Below the pieces are notes generated by a model. It did not search any database and was not told the DNA's origin. It saw only the letters and a program-made list of their open reading frames with translations. From contig JAMBUN010000011.1 of the NCBI GenBank assembly GCA_030271035.1, positions 1 to 64,000 on the forward strand: a stretch of DNA of 64,000 bases, given 5' to 3'. Shown piece by piece: positions 45,321 to 57,290 of this stretch (the stretch's first letter is position 1; the number at the start of each line of letters is the position of its first letter). The stretch is from Microascus cirrosus. Its lineage: Eukaryota > Ascomycota > Sordariomycetes > Microascales > Microascaceae. Position numbers and translations under genes: made by a program.

Positions 45321-46762
45321 TCAGGGCAAGTCTCTCCGCCTAGACGGATCCCTCGGATTGAATTCCCTGTATTCGAGATTCCTCCCCATCTGAGAGCCCG
45401 CCTGAGCTGGCTGTTCAGCTGGCCGCTTCGTGTCGTCTCCACCGGCGGCGGCGGATCCCCCAGGAATAAGGCTCGTGACTGCCATCGTAATCGAAGCCAC
45501 GACGAAGCCCCTCAGCTCGTGGTCCTCCTTGTTGTCCTCCTTCTGTAGGCGGTATCTCTCGTCCTTACTCATGTTGGCGCGGCGGATGTTGCGGATTTCC
45601 TGCATAATGAAGAGCATCACTTCCTCGGGGCAGCGGTTGCGGGGAAGGGCGTATTCGTTCTTCCGCACGTAGCGGCGGGTGACATCGGTCGCACCATCGA
45701 TGGAGAATGCCACGCAATAGGACATTTTCTTACCCCAGCCCTCGGTGTAGAGCCTCGGGTTGTCCCAGACCTCCTCAACGGGGTCGACATGAACCCATCG
45801 TTGCTGGTGCTCCGAGTAGACCTCAGTCCAGACGTGATCCTCGGCGTTCCACACCCAGCGTACCCTCCCTCCGACAGCTCGGCACAGCATGCTGAAGCAG
45901 TTTGCCCACTCCCCCACGCGTCCACGTCGGGTCTGAAGCAGCCTCCACACATCACCGTACCGAGGAAACCGTTCGTAGGCACCGCAGTCGGCCGCCGAGC
46001 AGCGATACAATTCAACCCGTAGCGCACCGCAGGCGCTCTCGTCGGGGGTTGGGGCGGCCATGCCGTGCGCAATCGTCGGGCTGAGACATACAGGGCAGGG
46101 AGGGTTGTTCACCCATGTGAAGAAGGACCGCTTAAACCATCTTAAGCAAGATGCGTCAGCAACACTGATACACTCAGGGCTGTTGTCGCCCGACGAATAG
46201 ATTTAGCATGCACATACCTTAGCAGGGCCCGGATGACACAGTCTTGGTATCCCCATTCCGGTTTCTTTCGACCCAGACTCTCGGCCTGGGCTCGCAATAT
46301 CTGCGTCTCCTCCTCCGCTTCGCTGTATATCCGGTCGAGCGGGATGATTTGTAGCGCCTCGTCAAGGAGTCCGGGATTCTCGTACTTCGTAGGTGTGAGC
46401 GATAGGCTGATCATCAAGCTACGGAATTTTTGGGAGACCGCGTCGTTAGGGGCGGGCGGCGTCGGGATCTTAGGGAGGTGGCGGATCGAGGAGTATGCGG
46501 GCGGTGTGGTATGTCCATGGGATGTGGAGGGCCTGCCGGAGAAGCTGGAAGCGGACGCTCGAAGATTGGCGCTCGAAGTGCACTCCCGAGGCGACGGTGA
46601 ACCTAACCGCCGGGGGCCAGATCGCAATTCGTTCATGCGCTTATCGCGCAGAAGCGACTCGAATCGCACCCTCAAGTCCCGCGCCCATTCCTCATCAAAG
46701 TCATCGTTGTTTTGCCGGGGTTGTGCGGTGGGAGGGTTAAACGGTGGCCTTTGGCCCGCCAT
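45321..46762 (-). CDS. PNG1: PNG1-like peptide:N-glycanase homologue with substituted catalytic Cys
   Basis: Predicted 454-aa protein from exons 46218-46762 and 45321-46140 with a 77-nt intron (donor GTATGT, branch CTGAC), giving VIRALLRWFKRSFFTWVNNP. I chose the ATG at 46762 (MAGQRPPFNPPTAQP); upstream in-frame sequence has no ATG. The transglutaminase-like core is clear: zinc-site cysteines CPVC (197-200) and YRCSAADCG (229-234), AYERFPRYGDVWRLL, GRVGEWANCFSMLCRAVG, WNAEDHVWTEVYSEH and RWVHVDPVEEVWDNP. In active PNGases the triad is Cys-His-Asp with Cys in GRCGEW; here that Cys is Val (residue 257, codon 45915-45917) while His284 and Asp301 remain. The Neurospora crassa orthologue PNG1 is reported to lack enzyme activity yet be essential for polarity, so this is probably a functional pseudoenzyme. 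No PUB or PAW domain is seen. Confidence 0.93.
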
Positions 46763-49700
46763 GGTCGCGGTCGTGTTCGAGTTCTGATTCAAAGACGGTA
46801 CGATGGGCCTGGCCTTCGATGCTGTCCCTTACGGACGCGGTGGGTTGAGAGGGCAATGCGCCAGATTGCTCCTCTCGCCAGGGCTCGGTGCCTTGACAGC
46901 GTAGTAGCGCGGCCTCTTCAACCGGATGATACGCAGATTGGAGGGATAGCAAGAGTGCTGTCAAACGGCTACTCTATCAATGGAGGCGAGGTTGGAAAGG
47001 GCAAGTGACCGCACTACTCGATAGAAGCGCAGTGTTCCCTTTGAATCGTCTTGTCGTCGCTTAAAATACCGGCTGATGTCGACGAGCTTGCCGTCTCGGA
47101 ACTTTCCCTCTCCGCTGCTGAAGCGATGGGCGAAGGAACTGCGTGGGGTGGCTGCTCAGCTACCGTCGGTTCCGGATAAGCGCCGACTCTTTTGAAAACC
47201 CTTTGTCGTCGCCTGTGTTGTCGCCTTGTCGAGATTATTGCGGCGCTGACGGAAATGGGAGGTTGAGCGGGAGAGAATCCGAGGCGATGGGCGATTTGAT
47301 CGTCGGGTTGGCGATGGGAAGGTGTGCGAGTCGGGTATATGTTGGGGCGGAGGGAGCGCACGACCAGAGGAACCAAAGGGAATTTAGGGAAATCGGCAGG
47401 GGAGTGGCATCTGTTGCCGTCGAAGTGGGCTTGGCAGTTGACTTGTGGGGGAGGAGTGGAAGATGTCGAAGGCATACGCGTAAGCTGCGTGAGCGGGGCC
47501 AATCAGGCGTCGAAACTCATTTACGCTCGCCAGTCAGTCCTGATTCGCTCTGCGTACAGGTACTTCGTCTGTCGGAGCTGGCTAGGTTGACTTCGACCTC
47601 AGGAGGGCTGCGCAGAGTTTCCAGCGCCCATTAATAAGTAATTCCCAACTGTCGAGTCGTAAAAGTCGTAATCCGTGTCGTCAGTCGCAAGTCGTCATTT
47701 GCAGGACTAGCGAAGAGAGGCCTGCGCAAGACGGATTTCGTAATGAACCCGAAGGCGCTGATCCGTTGAGCACCCTAAGTCGCCCTTGCGAATAACGGTC
47801 CACAGCGCCAACGTAATGGCGATTTGAGCCTCCGGCGGTGTTCCCTCCTTATTTTGGCATCGTCATCTTGCTGGGGCTTCCAAATCCCTCCTGGCCGGTG
47901 TTCGCTCGGTATTGCTACAGGGACGCATCTCGAGATTTGGTTGGTAATTGAAGTTGTCGCACGCAGCGTATTGGACGCGCACGCTTGCTCTGGCCGGACA
48001 AAATCCGTCGGCCTCCAGCGGACGGTTCAGTGCTTAGCGCGGCCATGGCCGCTCGGGAGCGCACCGCAAGAGAGAACCCAATGTACCGATACCCGTCGCC
48101 CTCAGTTGAGCCACCCGCTGTTGTACCTGAACCTTGCCCACCATTACGCCATCCCGCAAAACCCTTGTACACTGACTCCCGACCTTCCGCTGCTCCACTC
48201 CGTTCACAGCCCGGCAGGAGGGAGGGGCAATGACGAGGCGCTGGCTTCCCTTTCGGGTTTGGTCTTGAAGCGCCTCTCTTCAGTCTCAACGCCAGCATCG
48301 ACAACGCCGTCTTAAGATAGGGGTTGGATCTTCCCACCCAGAAATGCTTGTCTTTGCCATTATTGTATTTACGTGCATCTCGCCCGCTTTATTCGCGTGC
48401 TTGCAAGTTTAGCCCCTCGGGGCCGTCTGATTCCTACGTGCAGGCCAGACGTCACAGAAACCCTTCTCCCACATATGTAGGCTTAGGTAAGCAAAAGGAG
48501 GCGAAATTCTCCGTTCATACGACAGGCAGCCAGCTCTTCGGGGACCCTTTTAAAACGCCAAGACGTTATCATAAAATCGGGGGCCGACTACGCCTGAACG
48601 TAACAGAATCCGCGTGAGCTCGTCAATCCTTCCATTACTGGGGAACGACTGGGAACACCATCGTCATTCTTGCCACTTCTGCTGAGCACACGCGTCCCCT
48701 CTCCGATATTCCATGCCCGAGTCGTCAACAGGAGGCAGAATCCGATGTTAAAAGCCACGCGGTGCGCGAGTTGCGTCAGATGGCAAGACGGCGGAGTATG
48801 AGCTGGTCAGGGGTCCTTCAACCCCATAGACGCGGGAATCCGACGGCTTTCCTACGCACAAACTCCTTCCGGTTGACCTTATTTTCGATCATCCACTGAA
48901 CCGTGCAGACAGGCTTGTTCGATGGAGTACGTCGCCCAAGTTCTGTGGGATAGTCGACAGCGGGGAGACTTCCTGTTGATGGCGATGAGTCCAGGACATT
49001 GTCTCACCCTAGTGGAATGGCCACGCATTCACAGGAACCCAAATTGTCACGAGTCTGAGCCTCGTGGCTTCTGGGTCTTTCCGGGCAGTACTCGTCATAC
49101 GGAACACAAGATTCGTCTCGGTCCCAGGCGTCCATGAAAACACGTGCGTGAAAGTTGATCCCGAAGGGCACTTAGTCCTGGAATCCTTGAGCTTCCATAT
49201 TCCAAACTCTAGAGACTATCACCTGGATTACATGTGCGTGTCGTGCACAGTTGTGTCGATGGCTTCGTTCGTTCAAGCCTCACGATGCGTCACACTTTGA
49301 GCGTATCAAGCAAAGTCGCGAGCGGAGCGAGCCGCAACAGTGGGAGCCTAATGGAAGGAACCTCTCAACGTATGAAGAGGCTCGTACTCCCGTACAGAGG
49401 ACGCTATCATCTGGCCACTTTGCAAGATCCTCGCTCTAGAAGACACACATGTACTGTCGCTCTTCATCAGGCGAAACGAGGCCTTCGAGCTCAGTCCCTC
49501 ACAAGCTAGCGGCTCCCCTTCCTTTCCACAGTTATATGCTTGTTCCGTGAAAGCCCCATCATGAAGGCAAACCGTATCACAAAAGCTCCCAGCGGAGCTT
49601 GTACCTGTACATCTAGAGGGGTTCAACCTGGAACCTGGAGGGCATGGGCCTGTCCTCCCCATGGATCGGACGCTGGGGTCGTCGGACTATAAAGGCGCGG

Positions 49701-50846
49701 TTGCGTATATTGATACGACGTACGAGATACCATTGCGGCCTTTGATAGACTAGGGTCCGCTACTCCGAGTTCCTACGCCCATTGGAATTAGACTGGGTCC
49801 CTCTCGGCGAGGATGGGTCCAGACAAAGTCTCCCAAGCGCCCGAGTCCTTCAACTATCAACAATTGCGTCCTTCCAAATGCTTAAACGCTTCATTTCAAT
49901 CACCTTTTCTATCGAGCAATGCCTGAAACCACGGGACGCAAAAAAAGAACCGGGGGTGGGGGTCGGGTGTGGAACTAGCGTCCACGACAACCGCTGACGC
50001 GTCATCCACTCCCCTGGAAATCTACTCGTCCGACCCCCAATATGTCGAATAACCCTTGGTATTTTTTTTGGTTCGAGCCGGTGAAACGAATCCCCCCGTG
50101 GATTTATTCGGAGGACGATCGACTAGGAGGATCGTCCCCTCTTAGAGGTGGCTTGCGCGTTGCCGGACTCGGGAGATGTGTTTTGGGCCGTGGATATCGC
50201 CAGACTGGAACGTCTTCCCGCAGGTTTGCGGGCCGAGAATGCTGACTCTCTCTGTGGACCGAGAAGCCCACATTTCCTTGAATTGTCGGTTCCGTCGAGT
50301 CACGGCATAAAATGGAAAGCCCGAGGTGTTCGTGTCGTTCCATACCGTGGCTATCACCAGAGCTAGACGGGACAGCCGTGATATTGCACGTGAGCCTTTC
50401 GGCACCGTCTTTCTCATTCTTCCCCTTCTGTTTCTAGAAGGAGGTGAAGGTCGGGCGGCTCCTGGGCCATGGCGCCCCGGCCCACCTTCGCTTGTTCGGA
50501 CGAACCGTCTCTCGCTCGTCGGCCACCAAGCGGGCGTCGGGGGAGTGCACGTGGGGCTGTCTGGCCCGGGCCTCTTTAACCTGGACCCACCCGTGACCCA
50601 GATGACGGCGCCATGGACCCATTGAATCAGGCTGTGAACAAAAGAACTTGTGAGTCCATACTCATGATAAGTCGTAAAATCCGCCGTTGGGTCCTGTTCA
50701 ACGTATCCATAGTAAAATATATGCCATTCACGGCCCCGACTCGTAATAGTGCTCTCATCCACAGGCGGATCATGTGCGAAGCAGAATATATGCCATTCAC
50801 GCTATTACTTTACAGACCAACCTCACCATGCTTAACACCCAAGCAT
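46763..50846. other. 4.1 kb intergenic region
   Basis: No gene supported. The left end holds the PNG1 promoter. Open frames up to about 160 codons (47014-47502 minus, 47824-48315 plus) are low-complexity without motifs. Near the right end a 17-bp direct repeat occurs just past the UTP4 stop codon. Confidence 0.45.
50716..50801. repeat. Pair of 17-bp direct repeats
   Basis: The sequence AATATATGCCATTCACG occurs at 50716-50732 and again, identically, at 50785-50801, a period of 69 bp. The copies lie 46-131 bp downstream of the UTP4 stop codon, so they may be in its 3' untranslated region. Confidence 0.8.
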
Positions 50847-53540
50847 CTAGTAATACGTCCTGTCCTTGCCTTCCCCGTACCTCTCCGGAAGCTCAATCTC
50901 CCAGAGCGGCCTCTCAACAAGCGCGACCTCCGCGCTCTTACCCCCCTCGCCAACCAGCGCAATCCCCAGTATCGGCCTAAACTTGGTCTCCAGCTTCCAC
51001 CGCCTTCCACCATCCACACTCCTCGAGCCCTCGAAACCCTCTACCTCTTTTTCCCTCAGCGCCTCCAACTCACCGCCACGCACGTCCCCGCTCTCCTCAT
51101 CTTCATCACTAATCTCCATCTCATCCTCGTGCCGTACCTCGTTGGCAAGCGCTGATGGCTCCTTCGACGTCCCGTCCAGCTTGTAGACCTTGTGGGGGCC
51201 GAGCGACCCTATCTGCATCTTACTTCCAGCACCATGATCCTGCTCTACACGCTTGCGCTTCTGGCTCAGCGAGAGTGAAACCTTCGTATCCAGGCCAGTG
51301 TGGAGCTTGAATATGAAGTTGGGGCCGTAGATGATGGCGTAGGGACCGCTCCAGACAACACCCATGGCGACGTCACGGATGTCGAGCATCTGCGGTGGCA
51401 TCTGGGCGCGCTTGTTCCGGCGGGACCAGTCCGTTAAGGTGCCCTTCAGGGGGTGGAATGTGAGTACCTCGAAAGGCGCAGTGACAGCCAGGAGGGTGTA
51501 GTCGTCATGCGTCTTCTTCGCGTCCTCTCCCGTGGTTCCATTCGTCAGATGTTGACGAGGCATGTCGGGAGAAAAGGACAATACGACGGGAGTTGACGAC
51601 AGCTTCGGCAGTTGGTTTCCGGCGGGATTGCGATACCACCTCTCTTTGATTCCTGAGGTACCATTTGTGGCCTTCTCATCAACGTCTCTTTCATCATCAC
51701 TGGAATCATCCGATGATGAAGACTCGTCAGCTCCGTTTTGTGCCATGTCGTCGGCATGCCGCAAGATCCAAGTGTCGATGTACCCCGCCAGATCCACCGT
51801 CGCCAGCATCTTACTGTCGGGAGAGAAGCACGTCTTCGTAATGCTCCTATCGTAGGTACCCAGTCCTCCGAGGAGCTTCTGGCGCGGCACTTCTCGGCGC
51901 AGGCGTTTTAGCCTCTGGGTCTTCTGGGGTAGTAATAGTACCTTCGAGTTGTTGGTTAATAATATCCTCGCGATCGAGATGTTCGCTCCCTCCTCTACCA
52001 TGCAAAGCCAGTGTCCATCAGGGGAGATGGTCAGATTCGCGGCGCCAACCTCAGAAAACTCCGCCGGTAGAGTGAGCTCGGTGACACGGACTTCTTTCGG
52101 CACCGTAGGATTCTTGTGGTCGAGACGCCACGCCCTAATGCCAGCTAACGCCGATGAAGCTGCCAAAAAGGTTCCATCAGGGCTGATCACTACGGAAGAG
52201 AGGTTGGAACTTGTGTCGACAATAATCTTCTTGAGAAGCCTGCGGTTCTTCCTGAGTTCCGCTTCGTCAACTTGACCGCGGATCGCCTCGACCGGCTCCT
52301 GGAATACCCAGATGCGAATCTCCTGATCCCACCAGCTAACCATGAACCTTGCTTTCGTAGCGCCGGCGAGCGGGGGCTGTTGCGGCAGGTGGGAGAGTCG
52401 TCGGTGGTTCTCCAGTCCGATCTCCCTCATCGGGAGAACAACCGGGGCGCCGTCCGGGCCTTTGGAAGACTATTAGTAACTCTCCTGACAATGACAAGCG
52501 GCAACTGTGTTCTTACCCCCTGAGACGATAACGTTCTTGTTGCCGCTCTCGAATGAAGCCATCGCCTTGACATCGTGCTCGTGGTACCGCCGGCTCCATA
52601 CCTTGCCCCACCGGCCACTTCCAGCCAGTTTCTTGTGGAAGATGGTCCTCCTATCCATGCCACCGCTGGCAATGAGCGAGCCATCTCCGCTTACTGCCAA
52701 GGAAAGGGCATCGGAGTCGTGGCTCTGTAACCGTTGGGCTAAGGTAAAGGTCTTCCCGTCCCATATGCAGAGCTGGCCGGTGGAATCGGCAGAAACGATG
52801 TCGCCGTCGGGAAGACTCTTCACCGACCAGACGATGATGTCTTTTGAGCCACCCGCGAGGTCTGATCCGAGCGTCATGGTCTTGGTCATCATTCCTTTCC
52901 TGAGGTCGTAGACGCGGATGGTGCTATCGGAGCAGCCAACAACGGCGGTATGCCGGTCGACAAAGGCCATGCTTAGGAGCTGATGCTTCTTAGTCTGAGA
53001 CCGAACAAGGACCCTGTCGAACCGTAGCGTATCGTCCTCAATCGAATAGCTGATAAGCTCGCCCTTTATCGTCCCGGCAATGAGCCGGGTGGTTTGTTGC
53101 GGGGTGGACGCATCGACGCCTTGCTTGAACTTCTTCGACGACAAAGGCTGGGCGCCGAGGCACCAGATCTCGCCGTGGGTTCCGGTGGCATGGCGCTTCG
53201 GTACTCCTTTGGCAATATCCCACTCCGTAATTGTTGAGCTTGAGCCAATGCTAAACAGACGAAGCCGGCCTGTCATGATCTTGTCGTCGCCAAGTTTCTG
53301 ATCAGGTTCCGTAACCCAAACGAGTCCGTCCACACTCCGATTCTCGCCGCCATGTATGATCTTCTCTTGCAGCCACGAACCGTTCAGGGGGTTCCATATC
53401 TCGATGTCGCCGTTTTCGCGACCCACAGCGAGGCGCGCATTGGCGGCCTGACCCGAGGTCTGGGCCTGCGGATGCGAGAAGGCGAGGGTGTTGATCGGGG
53501 CCGGGGGGTAGAGCACGAAGCGGCAGCGGTGGATATCCAT
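50847..53540 (-). CDS. UTP4: U3 snoRNP/t-UTP WD40 protein UTP4
   Basis: Predicted 878-aa protein from exons 52517-53540 and 50847-52459, with a 57-nt intron (donor GTAAGA, branch CTAAT). I chose the ATG at 53540 because MDIHRCRFVLYPPAPINTLA is the typical Utp4 start. Two WD40 propellers are expected; recognisable blades include ARLAVGRENGDIEIWNP, HTAVVGCSDSTIRVYDLRKG, DIVSADSTGQLCIWDGKTF, SLAVSGDGSLIASGGMDRR and, in exon 2, SPDSKMLATVDLAGYIDTWI. An acidic linker SSSDDSSDDERDVDEK (about residues 595-610) and EMEISDEDEESGD interrupt the second half. The C-terminus KFRPILGIALVGEGGKSAEV with ALVERPLWEIELPERYGEGK is characteristic. Utp4 is part of the t-UTP/UTP-A complex that binds nascent 35S pre-rRNA in the nucleolus. 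It diverges from NPT1 over 917 bp. Confidence 0.94.
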
Positions 53541-54457
53541 TGTGCGGCCTGCAAGTCCGGGGACTTGAGGATTTCGCGGGTTGTTTGGTTTCGAGTACAC
53601 TTAGCCCACGAGCAGTCCCAAGCGGTCCTCTGCCTGAAAGCTCTGCGATTCGGGGGTGGGCCGCGATGTTGGTGTTGTTTGGCGTCGTGGACGAATATTT
53701 TTTTTTCTGCCCTCCAAAATATTGGGCGGTGAAGACGAAAAGTCCAGACTGCGCTTGAGCGACCGTCCGTGCACGATTTACCCCTCCACCCCACTTCTAC
53801 ATTTTTTCTCTTGCTATTATGGCGCAGAACACGCTCGGCTCGACGTCAACTCTGCCAAGCAGATTATGTCACAGCAGAACAGGAATCTCTATTAATTAGG
53901 TCATGAACCAAAGTGGTATTATTTGGGCTGTAGTGCTTGATATAGGAACAAAGCGTTAGCTAGAGCCAAGACCTTCTGGGAGGCAGGAACATCAGCTTCC
54001 TTGACGTGAATTTGCAATAACCTATCTCAAACCAAGAGCGTCTTAACCAGACCTGCACTTTGTAACTATGAAGGCACTCTCTTCAAGATAATCTCTTTCC
54101 CTTCTGATCAGCGCCACAAGCTTTTTCCCCTGACAGTTTTGTCTCGAGCTCAGTCAGTTTCCCATCCACAACCTGTGTTTCACCCACGTTAGCTCTTGCA
54201 TTTGTTGTGACTCAGGTGGTCCAGAGCAGGACCGGGCACTTCCGCGATTCGGCCTTTGCGGAACGGATATTGTCGCACCTGCTGTTCACAGCTCCCGCTT
54301 GGCTGCACCCTCGTGCTGCACCTTCCCGCGAAATAAGAACTCAGTTTCTTGCTGAGAAATTCTCAGCTAACATTCACCCTTTCGATTTCTCTCTGCCGAA
54401 CAGCTTCCAGCATCACAGCCCAAGCAGCGACCTTGTGTGCTGCCAATTCAGGTCATC
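53541..54457. promoter_or_regulatory. Divergent promoter of UTP4 and NPT1
   Basis: 917 bp between opposite start codons must contain both promoters and the NPT1 leader, which is C/T-rich near 54100-54450. No clear TATA box. Open frames here are short and without motifs. Confidence 0.5.
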
Positions 54458-55986
54458 ATGGATTTCTCTAACTCTTCTCCGTACCCTGAGGGGGTCATCT
54501 CTTTCTTGGATACCGACTTGTACAAGCTCACTATGCAATGCGCTGTGATGAAGTACTTTAAGGATGTGCCTGTCACCTACTCATTCACCAACCGTACTCC
54601 TGAGAAGAAGATGTCGCGCGAGGCCTTCCAGTGGCTGCAGAAGCAGGTTCACAGTGGGTTCCCCCTGGTTTTGCCAGCCGTTGCGATGCCGGCACACTAA
54701 CATGCGCCCGCAGAGCTGGGGAACATCAGCCTCTCGGATGAGGAGTACCGCTTCCTCAAGACACACTGCGACTACCTGAGCCAGGAATATCTTGACTTCC
54801 TGAAGGAATTCCGCCTCAACCCCCACAGACAGGTCAAGATGCAGTTTGTGCCGAGCGGCGAGGACACCGGCGCGGCATCGGACCTCGGTGATGTGGAGAT
54901 GGAAATATCCGGAACTTGGGCTGGCACGATCCTCTATGAGATTCCGATCCTGGCACTCACGTCCGAGGCCTATTTCCGCTATATGGACACCGACTGGGCC
55001 TATGACGACCAGGAGGACCGCGCCTTTGCGAAGGGCATGCGCCTCCTCGAGGCCGGGTGCGTCTTCTCCGAATTCGGCACCCGTCGCCGCCGCGACTATC
55101 ACACCCAGGCTCTTGTCTTCCGTGGGCTTGTCAAGGCTGGGAAGGAGGCCGAAAAAAGAGGGCTGCCCGGCAAGCTATCCGGCACCAGTAACGTCCACCT
55201 GGCTATGCGCTTCGGCATCCCACCCGTCGGTACGGTCGCACACGAGTGGTTTATGGGAGTCGCGGCCATCATTGGCGATTACCAGCATGCCACGGAGCAC
55301 GCACTGAGACTCTGGGTCGACTCCTTCGGCGGCAAGCTCAGCATCGCCCTCACAGACACTTTCGGCACCCAGGAGTTTCTCAAAGCTTTCAGCCTGCCCG
55401 TCACCCCGGCGAAGGAAGGCGCTTCGATCGACGACAAGTTCAAGAAGGCAGATGGCAAGGCGATGACGTATGCGCAAATCTTTAGTGGTGTCCGTCAGGA
55501 CTCTGGAGACCCCGCCTCCTATGTGCAAACGGTACGGGAGTACTACGAGAGGGAAGGCATTACGGACAAGAAGGTCATCGTGTTCTCCGACTCGTTGGAT
55601 ATTGATCGGTGCCTCGAATACAAGAAGATTGCCGAGGATGCCGGGTTGACCCCGACGTTTGGTGTTGGCACATTCCTCACCAACGACTTTGTTCATATTT
55701 CGACGGGGAAGAAGTCCGTGCCACTCAACATCGTCATCAAGGTTAGCTCTGCGGCTGGAAAGCCCGCTGTCAAGATAAGGTGAGGCCTCTCCCCTTCTCT
55801 CTCAAGCTACAAACGGCCATCCGTTGCGTGGAAATAGGATATAAGACTAACTGTTGGCATAGTGACAACATCGGAAAGAATACCGGGGACGCCGAGACGG
55901 TGCGCAGGGTCAAGGAGGAGCTTGGATACGTTGAGAAGGAATGGAAGGGCGGCGACGAGTCTGCCCGCTGGGGCAAGGAGGAGTGA
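54458..55986 (+). CDS. NPT1: Nicotinate phosphoribosyltransferase
   Basis: Predicted 461-aa protein from exons 54458-54653, 54714-55779 and 55863-55986; introns are 60 nt (donor GTGGGT, branch CTAAC) and 83 nt. Conserved NAPRTase blocks are SFLDTDLYKLTMQCAVMKYF at the N-terminus, YSFTNRTPEKKM, EISGTWAGTILYEIPILAL, FSEFGTRRRRDYHTQ, LSGTSNVHLAMRFGIPPVGT followed by VAHEW (His autophosphorylated in the family), ALTDTFGTQEFL, FSGVRQDSGDPASYV and KKVIVFSDSLDIDRCLEYK. Length is slightly above yeast Npt1 (429). The enzyme converts nicotinate, PRPP and ATP to nicotinate mononucleotide in the Preiss-Handler route to NAD+; yeast Npt1 works in nucleus and cytosol and supports Sir2 silencing. The last exon (DNIGKNTGDAETVRRVKEEL) is also family-typical. 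Confidence 0.96.
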
Positions 55987-56511
55987 ATGGCGATCTTGGG
56001 ACCACGTGGGAGTGTACATACACGGGGGCTCACGGCCTCTGGATACGGACGTACATAGCCATCTCTTCTATTGTTGGTTAGGGGGGGCATATTTCTGCAT
56101 TGGGATGCCGGGTATGGGAGGCGGCTTGTCTGTCATAGATGGGAGGATTTAGAAGAGGCAGCACCGTGGCGGGTGAGTTTCCATGGGCTTTGGATATGTT
56201 CTCGTGATACACTGATATAATTCGTACCATCCGTGTAATAAAGGTGGTATCTTAACACGTATGAGGGGCATTGTACGCTACGCGTTACGAAGTAACGGGA
56301 TGTAGTTAGGGTGGCCAGAGATTGCAAAGTTGTCTGCGCGTAGGACCAGGCTTGTTGCTTCAAGTGATATTGGTCGTGCGGGAGACTTCGTTAACATTCA
56401 CAGATCTAACATTCCAGGGACGGGCCCAGGGGCTTTCCTGAGTTCTCTCCCATTCCACCGTCATCCTGTTGCTCAAGGTAATCAATTGCCCTGCAACTTC
56501 ACCATGACCCC
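55987..56511. other. Convergent intergenic region
   Basis: Spacer between the 3' ends of NPT1 and the AA9 gene. No gene supported; an AATAAA-like GTAATAAAGG at about 56235 could be an NPT1 polyadenylation signal. Confidence 0.4.
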
Positions 56512-57290
56512 TTAGCAGGCGAATAGCTCCGGGCCGGGAATGACGTAGTTCGTAACGGGAGGGTAATAGATGCTGATCTGGATACCGGGGTCGCTTCCCT
56601 GTTCAGTCCCCATATATTAGCCCCATCCCACCACGAAGAGCTCCTTTATTTCTCTCTTGGCGACGTTCAACTTACACTGTAAATCCCGGGAATGGCGTGT
56701 GTCTGAGGAGCCTTCGCACCGCTCCCGCCAACGATATTGATCTGCGCACACTCCATATAGAACTGGGCTCCGGGATACGTCCCCGCACCATGCAGCGCAA
56801 TCATCTCGGCGCGCAGGAGGTACTGGCCCTCCTCTATACACTCCGGTATCACGATGTCGTGCCGCCCGCCATTTTCGATCACCTTTGAGGTGCCCCAGAC
56901 GCTTCCGTCGAAGCCATCCTCCTGGATCTTGAACCACCCGTCTCCAGGACCCTCATCAGCAGTTGCATCGTCCACCTTCTTTAAGTATGCGAGAGTTGGA
57001 CCAAGGTGCGAGGGGTCCATGACGGAATCGGGGCCGGAGTCGAGCGTGTGTCTCCAGATTGCGGTAACTGTCGAACCGGCTTGCACATCGAGGACGGTGG
57101 AAGTGGGCATAGTGGGATTAGGAGGTCCGTTGCAGGCGAGGGAGTTTGAAGAGACATCTGTTATGGGGCCATCGTAGGAAGGAGTGCGGACACCGTTGGA
57201 TACTCCGTGGTTTGTGCCGTCGACCTCGAGGGAGACGAAGATAGTGTGGGCGGTGGCGGTGCTGGCAGCGAGAATGGGTAGGAGTCTCAT
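56512..57290 (-). CDS. AA9 lytic polysaccharide monooxygenase (GH61)
   Basis: Predicted 233-aa secreted protein from exons 56676-57290 and 56512-56598 with a 77-nt intron (donor GTAAGT). A signal peptide MRLLPILAASTATA is cut before His15, giving the N-terminal histidine that forms half of the copper His-brace (HTIFVSLEVDG). The second brace His is His81 in AIWRHTLDSGP, followed by family motif DPSHLGPTLAYLKKVDD. Active-site companions are His167 in EMIALHGAG and Gln176/Tyr178 in YPGAQFYMECAQI. Cys53 and Cys181 fit the core disulfide, and a final Cys ends the protein after YYPPVTNYVIPGPELF, the standard AA9 C-terminus. There is no CBM1 or linker. AA9 enzymes oxidatively cleave cellulose or xyloglucan outside the cell using Cu and a reductant plus peroxide or oxygen. 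C1 or C4 preference cannot be read by eye. Confidence 0.96.
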
